A stretch of DNA of 64,000 bases from CALGDE01 sp964655355. Its GTDB lineage: Bacteria; Cyanobacteriota; Cyanobacteriia; CACIAM-69d. The position numbers and the translations under genes were made by a program. Below the pieces are notes generated by a model that saw nothing but the letters and a program-made list of their open reading frames with translations, was not told where the DNA came from and searched no databases. Below are positions 25,575 to 34,648 of the stretch, in pieces. The stretch covers positions 1-64,000 of the forward strand of contig CAZZMD010000011.1 of assembly GCA_964655355.1 (NCBI GenBank), written 5' to 3'. Position 1 is the stretch's first letter, and every line of letters starts with the position of its first letter.

Positions 25575-27041
25575 ATGGTTAAAATCTTGCACCTTTCCGA
25601 TATTCATTTGGGCAGTGGGCTGTCCCATGGGCGCATTGACCCGGAAACGGGGATGAATACTCGGCTTCAGGATTTTGTGCGGACCTTGGGGCGCTGCATG
25701 GATCGGGCGATCGCCGAAGACGTAGATCTGGTTTTATTTGGCGGCGATGCTTTTCCTGATGCGACGCCGCCGCCCTTAGTACAGCAGGCTTTTGCCCAAC
25801 AATTTCGGCGGCTTTCCGAGGCGAAAATTCCCACGGTGCTGCTGGTGGGCAACCATGACCAATATGCCCAGGGGAAAGGGGGCGCTAGTTTGTCGATTTA
25901 TCGCACTCTTGGGGTTCCTGGGTTTGTGGTGGGGGATACGTTGACCACCCATACCATTGAGACGAAGTCGGGGCCGGTGCAGGTGTTGACGCTGCCCTGG
26001 TTAACGCGATCGGCATTACTCACAAAACCGGAAACGGAGGGGTTATCCCTGGCGGAGGTGTCCCAGCTTTTGGTGGAGAAGTTACGCACCGCCTTGGAAG
26101 GGGAAGTGCGGCAGTTGGATCCAGAGCAGCCGGCTATTTTATTGGCTCACCTCATGAGCGATCGCGCCCGCCTGGGGGCTGAACGATTTTTAGGAGTCGG
26201 GAAAGGGTTTTCGATTCCGTTATCGGCGATCGCCCGACCGGCGTTTGATTATGTGGCGTTGGGGCATGTGCATCGCCATCAAAATCTCAATCCTGATAAT
26301 GATCCCCCAGTGATCTATCCCGGCAGTATTGAACGGGTGGATTTTAGTGAGGAGAAGGAGGAGAAGGGATTTGTGCTCATCAATATTCAGCGGGATCAGC
26401 AAGATATCGAGCGAGATATCCCACAGGATGAGACACCCGCAGCATCGGATCAGCCCCTTTCAAAAAAGTCATCATCAAAAAAATCGTTTCTAACCGAGTG
26501 GGAATTTTGTCCCCTACCGGTGCGACGGTTTTGCACCGTTGAGGTGGATTTAACGACCAGCGAGGATCCCAATCAAACGTTATTGGAGGCGCTGGAGCCG
26601 GAAGCTATTGAGGATGCGGTGGTGCGTTTGATTTATCGCCTACAGGCCGACCAGCTCGGGTTGATCAATTCCCTGGAGCTATACGAAAAATTGGCGATCG
26701 CCCATAGCTATACAGTCCATGCGGATTTGGTCAGTCAACTGGCTCGCCCGCGATTGCCGGCGTTGACCAATGCGAAGCCGCTGGATCCTTTGGAAGCGCT
26801 GCAATTTTATTTGGAGAATCGTCAGGATTTGCAGGACATGGCAGCGGACTTGATGACCGCCGCGGAATCCTTGGTGGGATACAAATTGGAGCGATCACCC
26901 CAAGACAATCTAGCGGAATCGAGCGATCGCCCTGCCCCCTCTGGTATCCCCGAAATCACCGCATCTCCCCCTGCCGCATCCACCGAAGGCGCCAGCATCA
27001 AAGCAGAGGAGATTTCAATGGGGCAGCTTAAGTTACTGTAA
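25575..27041 (+). CDS. sbcD: SbcD/Mre11-like DNA repair exonuclease
   Basis: A calcineurin-type metallophosphoesterase that processes DNA ends. The metal-binding motifs appear in order: SDIHLG (residues 8-13), GGDAF, GNHDQ, and GHVHRH, followed by PPVIYPGSIERVDFSEE, typical of SbcD and Mre11. The C-terminal 200 residues hold the capping domain and a polar Ser/Pro tail (488 residues in all, longer than E. coli SbcD at about 400). GGAAG just upstream of the ATG supports the start. No sbcC is next to it; the partner ATPase must be elsewhere, or the protein acts alone. Confidence 0.88.
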   Translation: MVKILHLSDIHLGSGLSHGRIDPETGMNTRLQDFVRTLGRCMDRAIAEDVDLVLFGGDAFPDATPPPLVQQAFAQQFRRLSEAKIPTVLLVGNHDQYAQGKGGASLSIYRTLGVPGFVVGDTLTTHTIETKSGPVQVLTLPWLTRSALLTKPETEGLSLAEVSQLLVEKLRTALEGEVRQLDPEQPAILLAHLMSDRARLGAERFLGVGKGFSIPLSAIARPAFDYVALGHVHRHQNLNPDNDPPVIYPGSIERVDFSEEKEEKGFVLINIQRDQQDIERDIPQDETPAASDQPLSKKSSSKKSFLTEWEFCPLPVRRFCTVEVDLTTSEDPNQTLLEALEPEAIEDAVVRLIYRLQADQLGLINSLELYEKLAIAHSYTVHADLVSQLARPRLPALTNAKPLDPLEALQFYLENRQDLQDMAADLMTAAESLVGYKLERSPQDNLAESSDRPAPSGIPEITASPPAASTEGASIKAEEISMGQLKLL

Positions 27042-27458
27042 ATTGAGTTTGGACTGTATGAATTATTACCAACACCAGTTTGATAGACTTAGAGGAGGTC
27101 TCCTAAGGGATAAATGCTTCCCCGTTGACCCGTCCTTGAGATAAAAACTTGGATACAAAAACTTAAATGTACGCAGGGCTGCTGGGCGTCGCCATGCCAG
27201 CAGCGAATGTGTATCCCTCTACGGAAGATGCTGTTCAGACTCCGTAGACCAGTTCATGGGCCGCAATTGTGGACTGTAATTGTGACCCGTAATTAATAGT
27301 TCAGCATCTACCCCTCCGAGCACCGGCCCGCCGGCGATCCAGGCCTGCAACCTGGGGACAGGGCCATTGAAGCGCCCCCTACATTCAAACTTCAGCCCTC
27401 CCTGAGTCTCTGCATTTGGGAGTGCTGGGGATTGTTCCGCCCCCAATCTCGCCACACC
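27042..27458. other. sbcD to sensor kinase intergenic region
   Basis: A 417-bp gap with several small inverted repeats but no accepted gene. The clearest is GCTGCTGG / CCAGCAGC at 27178-27204, a perfect 8-bp stem with an 11-nt loop but no U-tract. A CTACGG/CCGTAG pair follows. A 13-bp unit (GCAATTGTGGACT-like) is repeated about 2.5 times at 27263-27299. Promoter elements for the kinase were not identified with confidence. Confidence 0.45.
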
Positions 27459-29897
27459 ATGAGACTTGCGTTCTTTGCGCCCGAAGAAGTTCCAGACCGT
27501 TTACCCCGCTATCTCATCATCGGGATCGTCGGGATTTGTATCGCCCCGATTTGCATGCAAATTCTCGGGGTGGATTTTAGTTCGCCGGCTCCTGCGCCCC
27601 CGGACCCCGATGCTCTGGGCATGTCGCCGTCAACCCTCAGCGATATGTTGCACCGGTCCCTTAGCGGCAGCTTTTTGCACACCATTCTGGAGTGGAGTGC
27701 GTTCTGTACCGCTATTTTTACGGTGATTTTGTCGTTCACCTATTTCAATATCAAGCGCGATATCACCACGCCGATCCTAGGCGTCGCGCTGTTTTGTGCC
27801 GGCATGATGGATGCGTTCCATACCCTGGCGGCGGATCGCCTGATTGATGCGGTGGCGGACAATACGAATTTGATTCCCTTTACCTGGGCGATTTGTCGTT
27901 TATTTAATGTGCTGATTGTCCTGGTGGGGGTGAGTCTGCTGCTGTTGACTAAGGTGAATCGTATCCAGCGGGGGTTCCCCTTTGTGATGGGGGTCAGCTT
28001 CGTATTTGGGGCGATCGCCTATGGGGTGATTCAGTTTTGCGCCACCAGTCATGTCCTGCCGGAAACGATGTATCCCGACATGCTGATTCGGCGGCCGTGG
28101 GATGTGATCCCCCTTATTCTTTTCCTGTTTGCGGGCTTGTTTGTTTATCCTCAATTTGATCGCCGCTATCCCAGTTTGTTTTCCCATGCTCTGGTGATCA
28201 GCACGATTCCCAATGTGGCCACCCAGCTTCATATGGCCTTTGGTTCGGCTGTCCTGTTTGATGGGGCGTTTAATATTGCCCACTTTTTAAAAATCGTTGC
28301 CTATTTTGTTCCCTTGACGGGGCTCATCCTGGATTACAACTACACCTATCGCGATGCCGATCGCATGAATCAGGATCTCACCCATACCTTGGAGGAGCAA
28401 CAACGCACGGCGGCAGAACTCCAAGCATCGGAAGGGCGACTGAAGCAGTTGAATGGGGAGCTAGAAGCTCGGGTGGCGCGGCGGACCGAGAAACTTGCCC
28501 AGGCGACGGCGGAGGCGAAGGCGGCCAATGAGGCGAAGAGTCGTTTTTTGGCCAGTATGAGCCACGAGCTGCGGACGCCCCTCAACGGCATTATGGGCTA
28601 TGCCCAGGTGCTCCAGCGGCTACCGGATTTATCCCAGCCAACCCGCGATCGCATTGACACGATTTATCAGTGTGGGGCGTACCTTCTGGCCCTCATCAAT
28701 GACATTCTCGACATTTCCAAGGTGGAAGCCGGGAAAATGGAGCTTCACCCTGCGCCTTTCCACCTCAATTCGCTACTGGAAACGGTGGTGGAACTTTGTC
28801 GAGTGCGGGCAAAGGTGAAGGGGGTTGATTGCGAGCTGGAGTTGGATCCGGAGTTGCCCGTGGGGGTGAACGCCGATGAGAAACGCCTCCAGCAGATTTT
28901 GCTCAATTTGCTGGGCAATGGCGTGAAGTTTACTGAGGCGGGGACCGTTACGTTGCGGGTGACCCGGGGCAGTGACACGCATATCCGGTTTGAGGTGCAG
29001 GATACGGGGGTGGGGATGCCGCCGGAGGATTTGGAGCAAATTTTTCAGTCGTTCCAACAGGTGGGCGATCGCCGGCGACAGGCGGAGGGCACGGGGCTGG
29101 GGTTGGCCATTGGTCAGAAGTTGGTGCGCTTGATGGGGGGGGAGATCCAGGTGCGCAGTGAGCCCGGTGTGGGCAGCGTCTTTTGGTTTGAGGTCCCCAT
29201 GGAGCGGGCGGATAATTGGTCCCAGGAGTTGCAACAGGATTCTGTGGGGCAAATTGTGGGGATCCAGGGCGATCGCGAGTGGGTCGTATTGGTCATCGAC
29301 GACAAATGGGAAAACCGGTCGGTCCTGATCCATCTCCTGACGCCCCTGGGCTTCACGGTCCACGAAGCGGACGATGCCCAAAGCGGCTTAGAGTTAGCAC
29401 TCCGGGCGCAGCCCGACTTGATCATTTCAGACTGGTTTATGCCGGGCATGGGATCCCAGGAGATGCTCCGCCGCATTCGCATGATTGACACCCTCGTGCA
29501 TACCCCGATATTGATTGCCTCGGCCAGCATTATGGATTCGGAGCGGGTCCAAGTCCTGGAGTCCGGCGCCAATGATTTTGTTCAAAAGCCGATCCATACG
29601 CGGCAGTTGTTCGACCAAGTGAGGAAGCACCTGCAATTGGAGTGGATCTACAGCGATGCCGATGCCGCGGAGCCTAGGCCCGAAGACAGGGCATCTGCTA
29701 GTATCCTTTTCCCGGACACCGCAACTCTCACGGATCTGGGCGATTTAGCCATGAAGGGCAATATCAAAGGCATCCTTCGCTACATCGATCAGCTCGTGGA
29801 GGGGGACCCGGCCCTCGCCCCCTTTACAGAACAGATTCGCCAATATGCTCAGGCCTTTGATGATGAGGCGATCTTGACCTATCTGAACCATTCCTAG
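27459..29897 (+). CDS. Hybrid sensor histidine kinase with MASE3 membrane domain
   Basis: A membrane-bound kinase of 812 residues. The N-terminal half has about seven membrane helices matching the MASE3 sensor type (CAGMMDAFHTLAADRLID). A coiled linker (residues about 310-370) leads to HisKA with the phosphorylated His in SHELRTPLNGIMGYAQ, the HATPase_c N, G1 and G2 boxes (NLLGNGVKFTEAG, DTGVGMPPEDLEQIF, GTGLGLAIGQKL), and a C-terminal receiver (VIDDKWENR, phospho-Asp in IISDWFMPGM). The ATG at 27459 (MRLAFFAPEE) is preferred to an upstream TTG at 27432. The signal is unknown. A second kinase follows 97 bp downstream. Confidence 0.9.
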   Translation: MRLAFFAPEEVPDRLPRYLIIGIVGICIAPICMQILGVDFSSPAPAPPDPDALGMSPSTLSDMLHRSLSGSFLHTILEWSAFCTAIFTVILSFTYFNIKRDITTPILGVALFCAGMMDAFHTLAADRLIDAVADNTNLIPFTWAICRLFNVLIVLVGVSLLLLTKVNRIQRGFPFVMGVSFVFGAIAYGVIQFCATSHVLPETMYPDMLIRRPWDVIPLILFLFAGLFVYPQFDRRYPSLFSHALVISTIPNVATQLHMAFGSAVLFDGAFNIAHFLKIVAYFVPLTGLILDYNYTYRDADRMNQDLTHTLEEQQRTAAELQASEGRLKQLNGELEARVARRTEKLAQATAEAKAANEAKSRFLASMSHELRTPLNGIMGYAQVLQRLPDLSQPTRDRIDTIYQCGAYLLALINDILDISKVEAGKMELHPAPFHLNSLLETVVELCRVRAKVKGVDCELELDPELPVGVNADEKRLQQILLNLLGNGVKFTEAGTVTLRVTRGSDTHIRFEVQDTGVGMPPEDLEQIFQSFQQVGDRRRQAEGTGLGLAIGQKLVRLMGGEIQVRSEPGVGSVFWFEVPMERADNWSQELQQDSVGQIVGIQGDREWVVLVIDDKWENRSVLIHLLTPLGFTVHEADDAQSGLELALRAQPDLIISDWFMPGMGSQEMLRRIRMIDTLVHTPILIASASIMDSERVQVLESGANDFVQKPIHTRQLFDQVRKHLQLEWIYSDADAAEPRPEDRASASILFPDTATLTDLGDLAMKGNIKGILRYIDQLVEGDPALAPFTEQIRQYAQAFDDEAILTYLNHS

Positions 29898-29994
29898 CTC
29901 CTTGCCCGTTCGGCGATCGCTGCATGAGTGACGCGCCCCGGCGATCGTTCTACCTGTTTCCCGTTGATGCTCCCCCAAGATTCTGATTCTGACT

Positions 29995-31374
29995 ATGGCT
30001 AATGCTTCCCAATCCTCCGTCGAGGGTACGATGCCTGATCGCGAAGTGGGGTTGGTGCTGATTGTTGATGACAATCCCATGAATTTGGGGGTGCTCTCCG
30101 ATGTTTTGGATCGGGCGGGGTGGGAGGTGTCGGTGGCCAAGTCGGGTCAGAAGGCTTTGGAACGGGTGGCGTTAATTGAGCCAGATCTGATTTTGTTGGA
30201 TGTGATGATGCCGGGGATCAATGGGTTTGAGACCTGTGAGCGGTTGAAGGCGGATCCCAACACTCGGGAGATTCCGGTTATTTTTATGACGGCCTTGGCG
30301 GATGTGGAGAATAAGGTACGGGGGTTGGAGCTGGGGGCGGTGGATTACATTACCAAACCCTTTCAACAGGCGGAGGTTTTGGCCCGCGCCCAAACTCAGT
30401 TGCGGCTCTATCGCCTCCAGCGGCAGGTCCAACAGCAGAATTTAGAGCTGGAGGCGCAGGTTCAGCATCGAACGCGTGAGTTGGAAGAAGCGTTGGAAAC
30501 CCTGAAGGCGACCCATTTGCAGTTGGTGCAGACGGAGAAGATGTCGAGTCTGGGGCAGTTGGTGGCGGGGGTGGCCCACGAAATTAATAATCCGGTGAGT
30601 TTTATTTATGGCAATTTGGCCCATGCGGACCATTACATGCAGCAGGTGTTGCAGGCGATCGCCATTTATCGTCCTCTGGCTCATCAGGCCTTGGGGAGCG
30701 ATGTGATTCCCGACCTGGATGAGGAGGAGCTGGAATTTGTCGAGGAAGATTTTCCTAAACTCTTGGAGTCGATGCAGGTGGGCGCGGATCGGATTCGTCA
30801 GATTGTGAAGGGATTGCGGACGTTTTCTCGCATTGATGAGGCGCCCTGTAAGGCGGTCGATCTCCATGAAAGTATCGACAGTAGCCTGACTATCCTGGGG
30901 AATCGCCTGCGGGGAATTGATCATTTTCCTGGCATTGATCTGGTTCAAAATTATGGATCTTTACCCCAGGTGGAATGCTATTCAGGGGAGCTGAACCAGG
31001 TCTTTTTAGACCTTATTAGTAATGCGATCGATGCGATTCATAAGCGCTATGAGGACCAGTTGACACGGCAGGAAAGGATATCCCCAGGGCGCATTGAAAT
31101 CACGACTCAGCTTGAGGATGATGGTAAGGTGAATGTCGCGATCGCGGACAATGGCTGCGGCATGTCGGAGGTGACTCGAAATAAGATGTTTGAGCCCTTT
31201 TTTACGACGAAACCTGTGGGGGAGGGTACGGGGCTGGGGCTGGCGTTGGCCTATTCAATCGTGACCCAAAAACACCATGGGGTGCTGATGTGTCGCTCTC
31301 AGGTGGGGGAAGGGACTCGTTTTGATGTCAATATCCCTGCTACCGGGCTCGTGGCCGACGGCGACAATAATTAA
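29995..31374 (+). CDS. Receiver-histidine kinase hybrid (soluble)
   Basis: A cytoplasmic two-component protein of 459 residues. The N-terminal receiver has LIVDDNPMN and the phospho-Asp in ILLDVMMPGINGFE, with the conserved Lys in YITKPF. A coiled coil of about 50 residues leads to a HisKA domain of the HEINNP type (VAGVAHEINNPVSFIYGN) and HATPase_c (DNGCGMSEVTRNKMFEPFFTTK, GTGLGLALAYSIV). Having the receiver before the kinase suggests it is controlled by another kinase, most simply the MASE3 hybrid kinase upstream, possibly in one operon (gap 97 bp). The output is not visible; no DNA-binding regulator is nearby. Confidence 0.9.
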   Translation: MANASQSSVEGTMPDREVGLVLIVDDNPMNLGVLSDVLDRAGWEVSVAKSGQKALERVALIEPDLILLDVMMPGINGFETCERLKADPNTREIPVIFMTALADVENKVRGLELGAVDYITKPFQQAEVLARAQTQLRLYRLQRQVQQQNLELEAQVQHRTRELEEALETLKATHLQLVQTEKMSSLGQLVAGVAHEINNPVSFIYGNLAHADHYMQQVLQAIAIYRPLAHQALGSDVIPDLDEEELEFVEEDFPKLLESMQVGADRIRQIVKGLRTFSRIDEAPCKAVDLHESIDSSLTILGNRLRGIDHFPGIDLVQNYGSLPQVECYSGELNQVFLDLISNAIDAIHKRYEDQLTRQERISPGRIEITTQLEDDGKVNVAIADNGCGMSEVTRNKMFEPFFTTKPVGEGTGLGLALAYSIVTQKHHGVLMCRSQVGEGTRFDVNIPATGLVADGDNN

Positions 31375-31391
31375 CGGCGACAATTAACGGC
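31363..31391. repeat. Direct repeat at the kinase gene end
   Basis: GACAATAATTAACGGC is followed directly by GACAATTAACGGC. The first copy spans the stop codon of the upstream kinase gene. Confidence 0.8.
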
Positions 31392-31403
31392 AACAGCTAT
31401 CCG

Positions 31404-32369
31404 TTATAGGTCATTCTCGGAGCCGACAATCATCGAGCCGATGCCGGTGTCGGTGAGGATTTCTAACAGCAGGGCGTGGGGGATACGACCGTCTAAAATA
31501 TGGGCGGCCCGGACCCCTTGGGCGAGCGATCGTACGCAGCAATTGACCTTGGGAATCATGCCACCGGCGACAATCCCTTCATCAATGAGCTGCCGTGCCC
31601 CTTGAATATCCAATTTTTCAATGAGGGTGGATTTATCGGTGAAATCTCGCAAAATGCCCGGCGTATCTGTCAATAACACCAGCTTTTCCGCCCCCAATGC
31701 CGCCGCGATTTCTCCGGCGACCGTATCGGCGTTGATGTTGTAGGCTTGCCCATCTTCATCGGCGGCAACGCTGGAAATGACGGGGATATAGCCCGCATCC
31801 AGCAGCGGCATCAGCAGGGACGGATTGACGCTGGAGACCTCCCCCACAAATCCGATGCCTTCGTTGCCCTGGGGGCGAGCGGTCACCAGGTTGCCATCTT
31901 TGCCGCATAGCCCGACGGCGGCCCCTTCGGCTTGGTTGATCAGCGCCACCAGCTCTTTATTGACGCGCCCCACCAGCACCATTTCCACCACATCCATGGT
32001 GTCCGCATCGGTGACCCGCAGACCGTCTTTGAATTGGGGTTCGATGTTGAGTTTGGTCAGCCAGCTATTGATCTCAGGACCGCCCCCGTGGACCACCACC
32101 GGGCGCACTCCGACGCAGGCCAAAAAGACAATATCTCGCACCACATAATCCTTGAGCCGCCCATCCTTCATCGCTGCGCCGCCGTACTTGATCACAATGG
32201 TGCGCCCGGCAAATTTCTGGATGTAGGGGAGGGCTTCACTGAGGACGCGGACGCGGGTGGCTTCGGCTTCGCGGATGTATTCGCTTTGCATGTCGCTTTG
32301 CATTTCGCTTGGCATGTTCGATGGGGTAGGGGGGAACCCTGAGTTGTTTGGCTTAGTTGTTGTCAGCAC
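31404..32369 (-). CDS. argB: Acetylglutamate kinase
   Basis: Phosphorylates N-acetylglutamate in arginine biosynthesis and, in cyanobacteria, is the target of PII. The amino-acid kinase core is complete: TIVIKYGGAAM, VRPVVVHGGGPEINSWL, GLCGKDGNLVTARPQ, YNINADTVAGEIAAALGAEKLVLLTD, and the C-terminal GTVGS-like end GIGSMIVGSEN. Start: a GTG at 32369 overlaps the aroK stop by 17 bp; ATG codons at 32315, 32303 and 32291 are also in frame, and three 12-bp repeats at 32281-32316 supply them. Family alignments usually begin just before SEYIREAEATRVRVL, so the true start may be one of the later Met codons. Confidence 0.93.
   Translation of the reverse strand: MLTTTKPNNSGFPPTPSNMPSEMQSDMQSEYIREAEATRVRVLSEALPYIQKFAGRTIVIKYGGAAMKDGRLKDYVVRDIVFLACVGVRPVVVHGGGPEINSWLTKLNIEPQFKDGLRVTDADTMDVVEMVLVGRVNKELVALINQAEGAAVGLCGKDGNLVTARPQGNEGIGFVGEVSSVNPSLLMPLLDAGYIPVISSVAADEDGQAYNINADTVAGEIAAALGAEKLVLLTDTPGILRDFTDKSTLIEKLDIQGARQLIDEGIVAGGMIPKVNCCVRSLAQGVRAAHILDGRIPHALLLEILTDTGIGSMIVGSENDL
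32281..32316. repeat. 12-bp tandem repeat at the argB 5' end (3 copies)
   Basis: CGCTTTGCATGT, CGCTTTGCATTT and CGCTTGGCATGT. On the coding strand each copy yields a Met codon and a four-residue Met-x-Ser-x repeat, giving argB several alternative starts. Confidence 0.88.
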
Positions 32370-32949
32370 CCACGATCGCCGGGTGCAGGATGGCGCGAAG
32401 TCCCGATAAAACCTGATTCACGATGGCATCGGGGCGATCGCCCGCTGCTATGGTAATGCGCAGATCGGCATTGGCATAGAGGGATTGGCGATCGTTCAGG
32501 AGGTTTGTCAGGGTTTCCTCAGGATTCGCCGTTTGGAGCAGGGGACGGTTAGCCACTTCTTCGGGATTGGCGCGAAGTCGTTGCAGGATGACTTCCACGG
32601 GGGCGTCCAGCCAAATGATGGCCCCATTACGCAGACGTCGCCAATTGTCCTGTTGGGTGACGATGCCGCCGCCGGTGGCGATGACGGAGCGGGTTTGGCG
32701 GGAGAGTTGGGAGAGGACCTGGGTTTCGAGGGTGCGGAATGCGGTTTCGCCATCACTCGCAAAAATGTCTGGGATAGACTTTTTGGCCACTTGCTCGATC
32801 AGGTCGTCGGTGTCGAAAAAGCGGTACTTTAGGGACTGGGCGATCGCCCGGCCAACGGTACTTTTACCGACCCCCATCATGCCGACGAGATACAGGCTTA
32901 GGCCCCGTAGATTGTGGGCTATCGTCTCAGGGGAGATGGGATCACTCAT
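32353..32949 (-). CDS. aroK: Shikimate kinase
   Basis: Phosphorylates shikimate in the aromatic amino-acid pathway. The 198-residue protein has the P-loop GMMGVGKSTVGRAIA (about residues 21-35), DTDDLIEQ for shikimate and Mg binding, and VIATGGGIV with the following AxxxL lid region. It lies upstream of argB on the same strand, overlapping it if the GTG start of argB is used, so the two are probably translated from one message. It is divergent from the ABC permease gene with only 11 bp (or 59 bp with the alternative start) between. Confidence 0.93.
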   Translation of the reverse strand: MSDPISPETIAHNLRGLSLYLVGMMGVGKSTVGRAIAQSLKYRFFDTDDLIEQVAKKSIPDIFASDGETAFRTLETQVLSQLSRQTRSVIATGGGIVTQQDNWRRLRNGAIIWLDAPVEVILQRLRANPEEVANRPLLQTANPEETLTNLLNDRQSLYANADLRITIAAGDRPDAIVNQVLSGLRAILHPAIVGADNN

Positions 32950-32960
32950 GGATAATTAGG

Positions 32961-33956
32961 ATGGGTCAGCAGCAGGGAAATACCGTCGGTCAGGGCGGAG
33001 TTGATGGAATGGAGAAAGATACCGCCAACGCCATCAACGCCGTCAACAGCACCGTTAACAAAGACTTAGCGTACCTTACTCCCTCGAATCCCTGGCTGGA
33101 TGCTTGGTATCGATTTCGGGGCGATCGCCTGGCGGTGGTGGGGGCGATCGTGTTTGGGCTGATTGTCCTGGCGGCGCTGATCGGTCCCCTGGTATACGGG
33201 GCGTCGGCGACGGAGATTGATTATGGATTGGCGAATTTGCCGCCGAGTGTGGCTCATCCGTTTGGGACGAACGATCGCGGTCAAGATTTATTGGCGCGGG
33301 TGTTGCAGGGGGGGCGCGTCTCCCTGACGGTGGGGTTGGCGGCGATGGCGGTGGCGACGGGATTTGGCACGACGGTGGGGGCGATCGCCGGGTTTTATGG
33401 CGGTTGGGTGGACGGGGTGCTGATGCGGCTGACGGATTTATTTTTGGCGCTGCCCCAGTTGCCGCTGTTGTTGCTGGTGGTTTATTTATTTCGGGATAGT
33501 TTGCGATCGCTGGCCGGTCCTGAGGCGGGGATTTTTATTTTGGTGGTGTTGACCATCGGCGGGCTCAATTGGATGGCCGTGGCGCGGTTGATTCGAGCCA
33601 ACTTTTTAAGTTTGCGTGATCGCGATTTTGTGACGGCGGCCTATTCCCTGGGGGCGGCCCCGATGCGGCTGATCTGGCGGCATATTTTGCCCAATGCCAT
33701 TGGTCCGGCGATCGTGGCGGCGACGCTATCGGTGGGAACGGCAATTTTGACGGAATCGACCCTAAATTTTCTGGGCTTAGGGTTTCCGCCGGATGTGCCG
33801 ACCTGGGGGCGAATGCTCTACGATGCTCAGGATTTTTTGGAAGTGTCGCCCCATGCCGCAATTTTTCCCGGGCTGGCGATTTTCCTCACGGTGCTGAGTA
33901 TTAATTTCATGGGGGATGGTCTGCGGGATGCGCTTGATCCCCAAGGGCGGTCCTAA
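32961..33956 (+). CDS. ABC transporter permease, DppC/OppC type
   Basis: An inner-membrane permease of peptide or nickel importers. About six membrane helices; the typical TNDRGQDLLARVLQGGRVSLTVG segment and the EAA loop SLGAAPMRLIWRHILPNAIGPAIVA that contacts the ATPase are present, as is GFYGGWVDGVLMRLTDLFLALP. The substrate cannot be inferred. It is an orphan: no binding protein, second permease or ATPase gene is adjacent. The first 20 residues are polar and Asn-rich; an ATG at 33009 (MEKDTAN) may be the true start. A 14-bp tandem array overlaps its stop codon. Confidence 0.88.
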   Translation: MGQQQGNTVGQGGVDGMEKDTANAINAVNSTVNKDLAYLTPSNPWLDAWYRFRGDRLAVVGAIVFGLIVLAALIGPLVYGASATEIDYGLANLPPSVAHPFGTNDRGQDLLARVLQGGRVSLTVGLAAMAVATGFGTTVGAIAGFYGGWVDGVLMRLTDLFLALPQLPLLLLVVYLFRDSLRSLAGPEAGIFILVVLTIGGLNWMAVARLIRANFLSLRDRDFVTAAYSLGAAPMRLIWRHILPNAIGPAIVAATLSVGTAILTESTLNFLGLGFPPDVPTWGRMLYDAQDFLEVSPHAAIFPGLAIFLTVLSINFMGDGLRDALDPQGRS

Positions 33957-34008
33957 CTTGCCCGGACTAACTTGCCCGGACTAACTTGCCCGGACTAACT
34001 TGCCCGCC
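33953..34008. repeat. 14-bp tandem repeat (4 copies)
   Basis: CTAACTTGCCCGGA repeated four times almost perfectly (33953, 33967, 33981, 33995). The first copy contains the stop codon of the permease gene. Confidence 0.95.
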
Positions 34009-34040
34009 CTATGCCCTAGATATGAAATGCCCTAGACAAG

Positions 34041-34343
34041 CTATGCCTGCCGATGGGTATTTTCAGCGATGCGGGCGGCTAATTCTTTTTCCACATCGGA
34101 CACTTCCCGCCAGAAGTTACAGGAGCGGCGGGCGCTCACGGCCTCTTGCCAGAGCAGGGTCAATAGTGCCGCCACTTCCGGGCGATCGCTGGCAATCTGT
34201 TGACGCACGGCTTCAAACTCGGCCAGCCCATTGTCATCATCGACAGAACCGCTAGCCGCTTCCAACGACTGCCGTACGCTGTCCATCAATTCATCTAAAC
34301 CTTCAACAGCCGGAAAAACTGGCGTAGGAACACTTAACGTCAT
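34041..34343 (-). CDS. Small hypothetical protein
   Basis: A 100-residue, mostly helical acidic protein with no recognisable domain, signal peptide or membrane segment. It starts MTLSVPTPVFPAVEGLDELM and has a Trp-containing core (TLLWQEAVSARRSCNFWREV). Amino-acid composition is protein-like and the frame is free of the bias seen in antisense frames, so I consider it a real gene; the family resembles short cyanobacterial conserved proteins but I cannot name it. It stands alone between two tandem-repeat arrays (33953-34008 and 34476-34523). Confidence 0.6.
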   Translation of the reverse strand: MTLSVPTPVFPAVEGLDELMDSVRQSLEAASGSVDDDNGLAEFEAVRQQIASDRPEVAALLTLLWQEAVSARRSCNFWREVSDVEKELAARIAENTHRQA

Positions 34344-34648
34344 ACTTCCTCACTCCATTTAGCTAAAGAACAATTTAAAAATATGTCTGACACCTTGCGA
34401 TGTTGCACCAGACCGTACACCAGACAGTGCACCAGATAATATAACCACAGCGTTGAAATCAGAAAAGTTAGAAAAGGTTATTGCACTGGTTATTCCATTG
34501 GTTATTTCACTGGTTATTCAACTGGGGCGATCGCTCAAATAGCCCTTGAATCACGCTTGAATTAACGGCCCTTGAGTCGCTTGCGCCTTGTGCCGCTACA
34601 CTGTCCTACACTACACCTAACCAAAACTGACATTCCCAAGCTGCAACC
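34344..34648. other. Intergenic region upstream of trpS
   Basis: About 305 bp, AT-richer than the genes. It contains a 12-bp tandem array at 34476-34523 and little else that can be recognised. Promoters for the small hypothetical gene (minus) and trpS (plus) must lie here. Confidence 0.5.
34476..34523. repeat. 12-bp tandem repeat (4 copies)
   Basis: GGTTATTGCACT, GGTTATTCCATT, GGTTATTTCACT and GGTTATTCAACT in a row, about 125 bp upstream of trpS. Confidence 0.93.

Noticed and set aside
33953..34008. Possible CRISPR array
   Set aside because: The units are contiguous 14-mers without spacers, so this is a simple tandem repeat.
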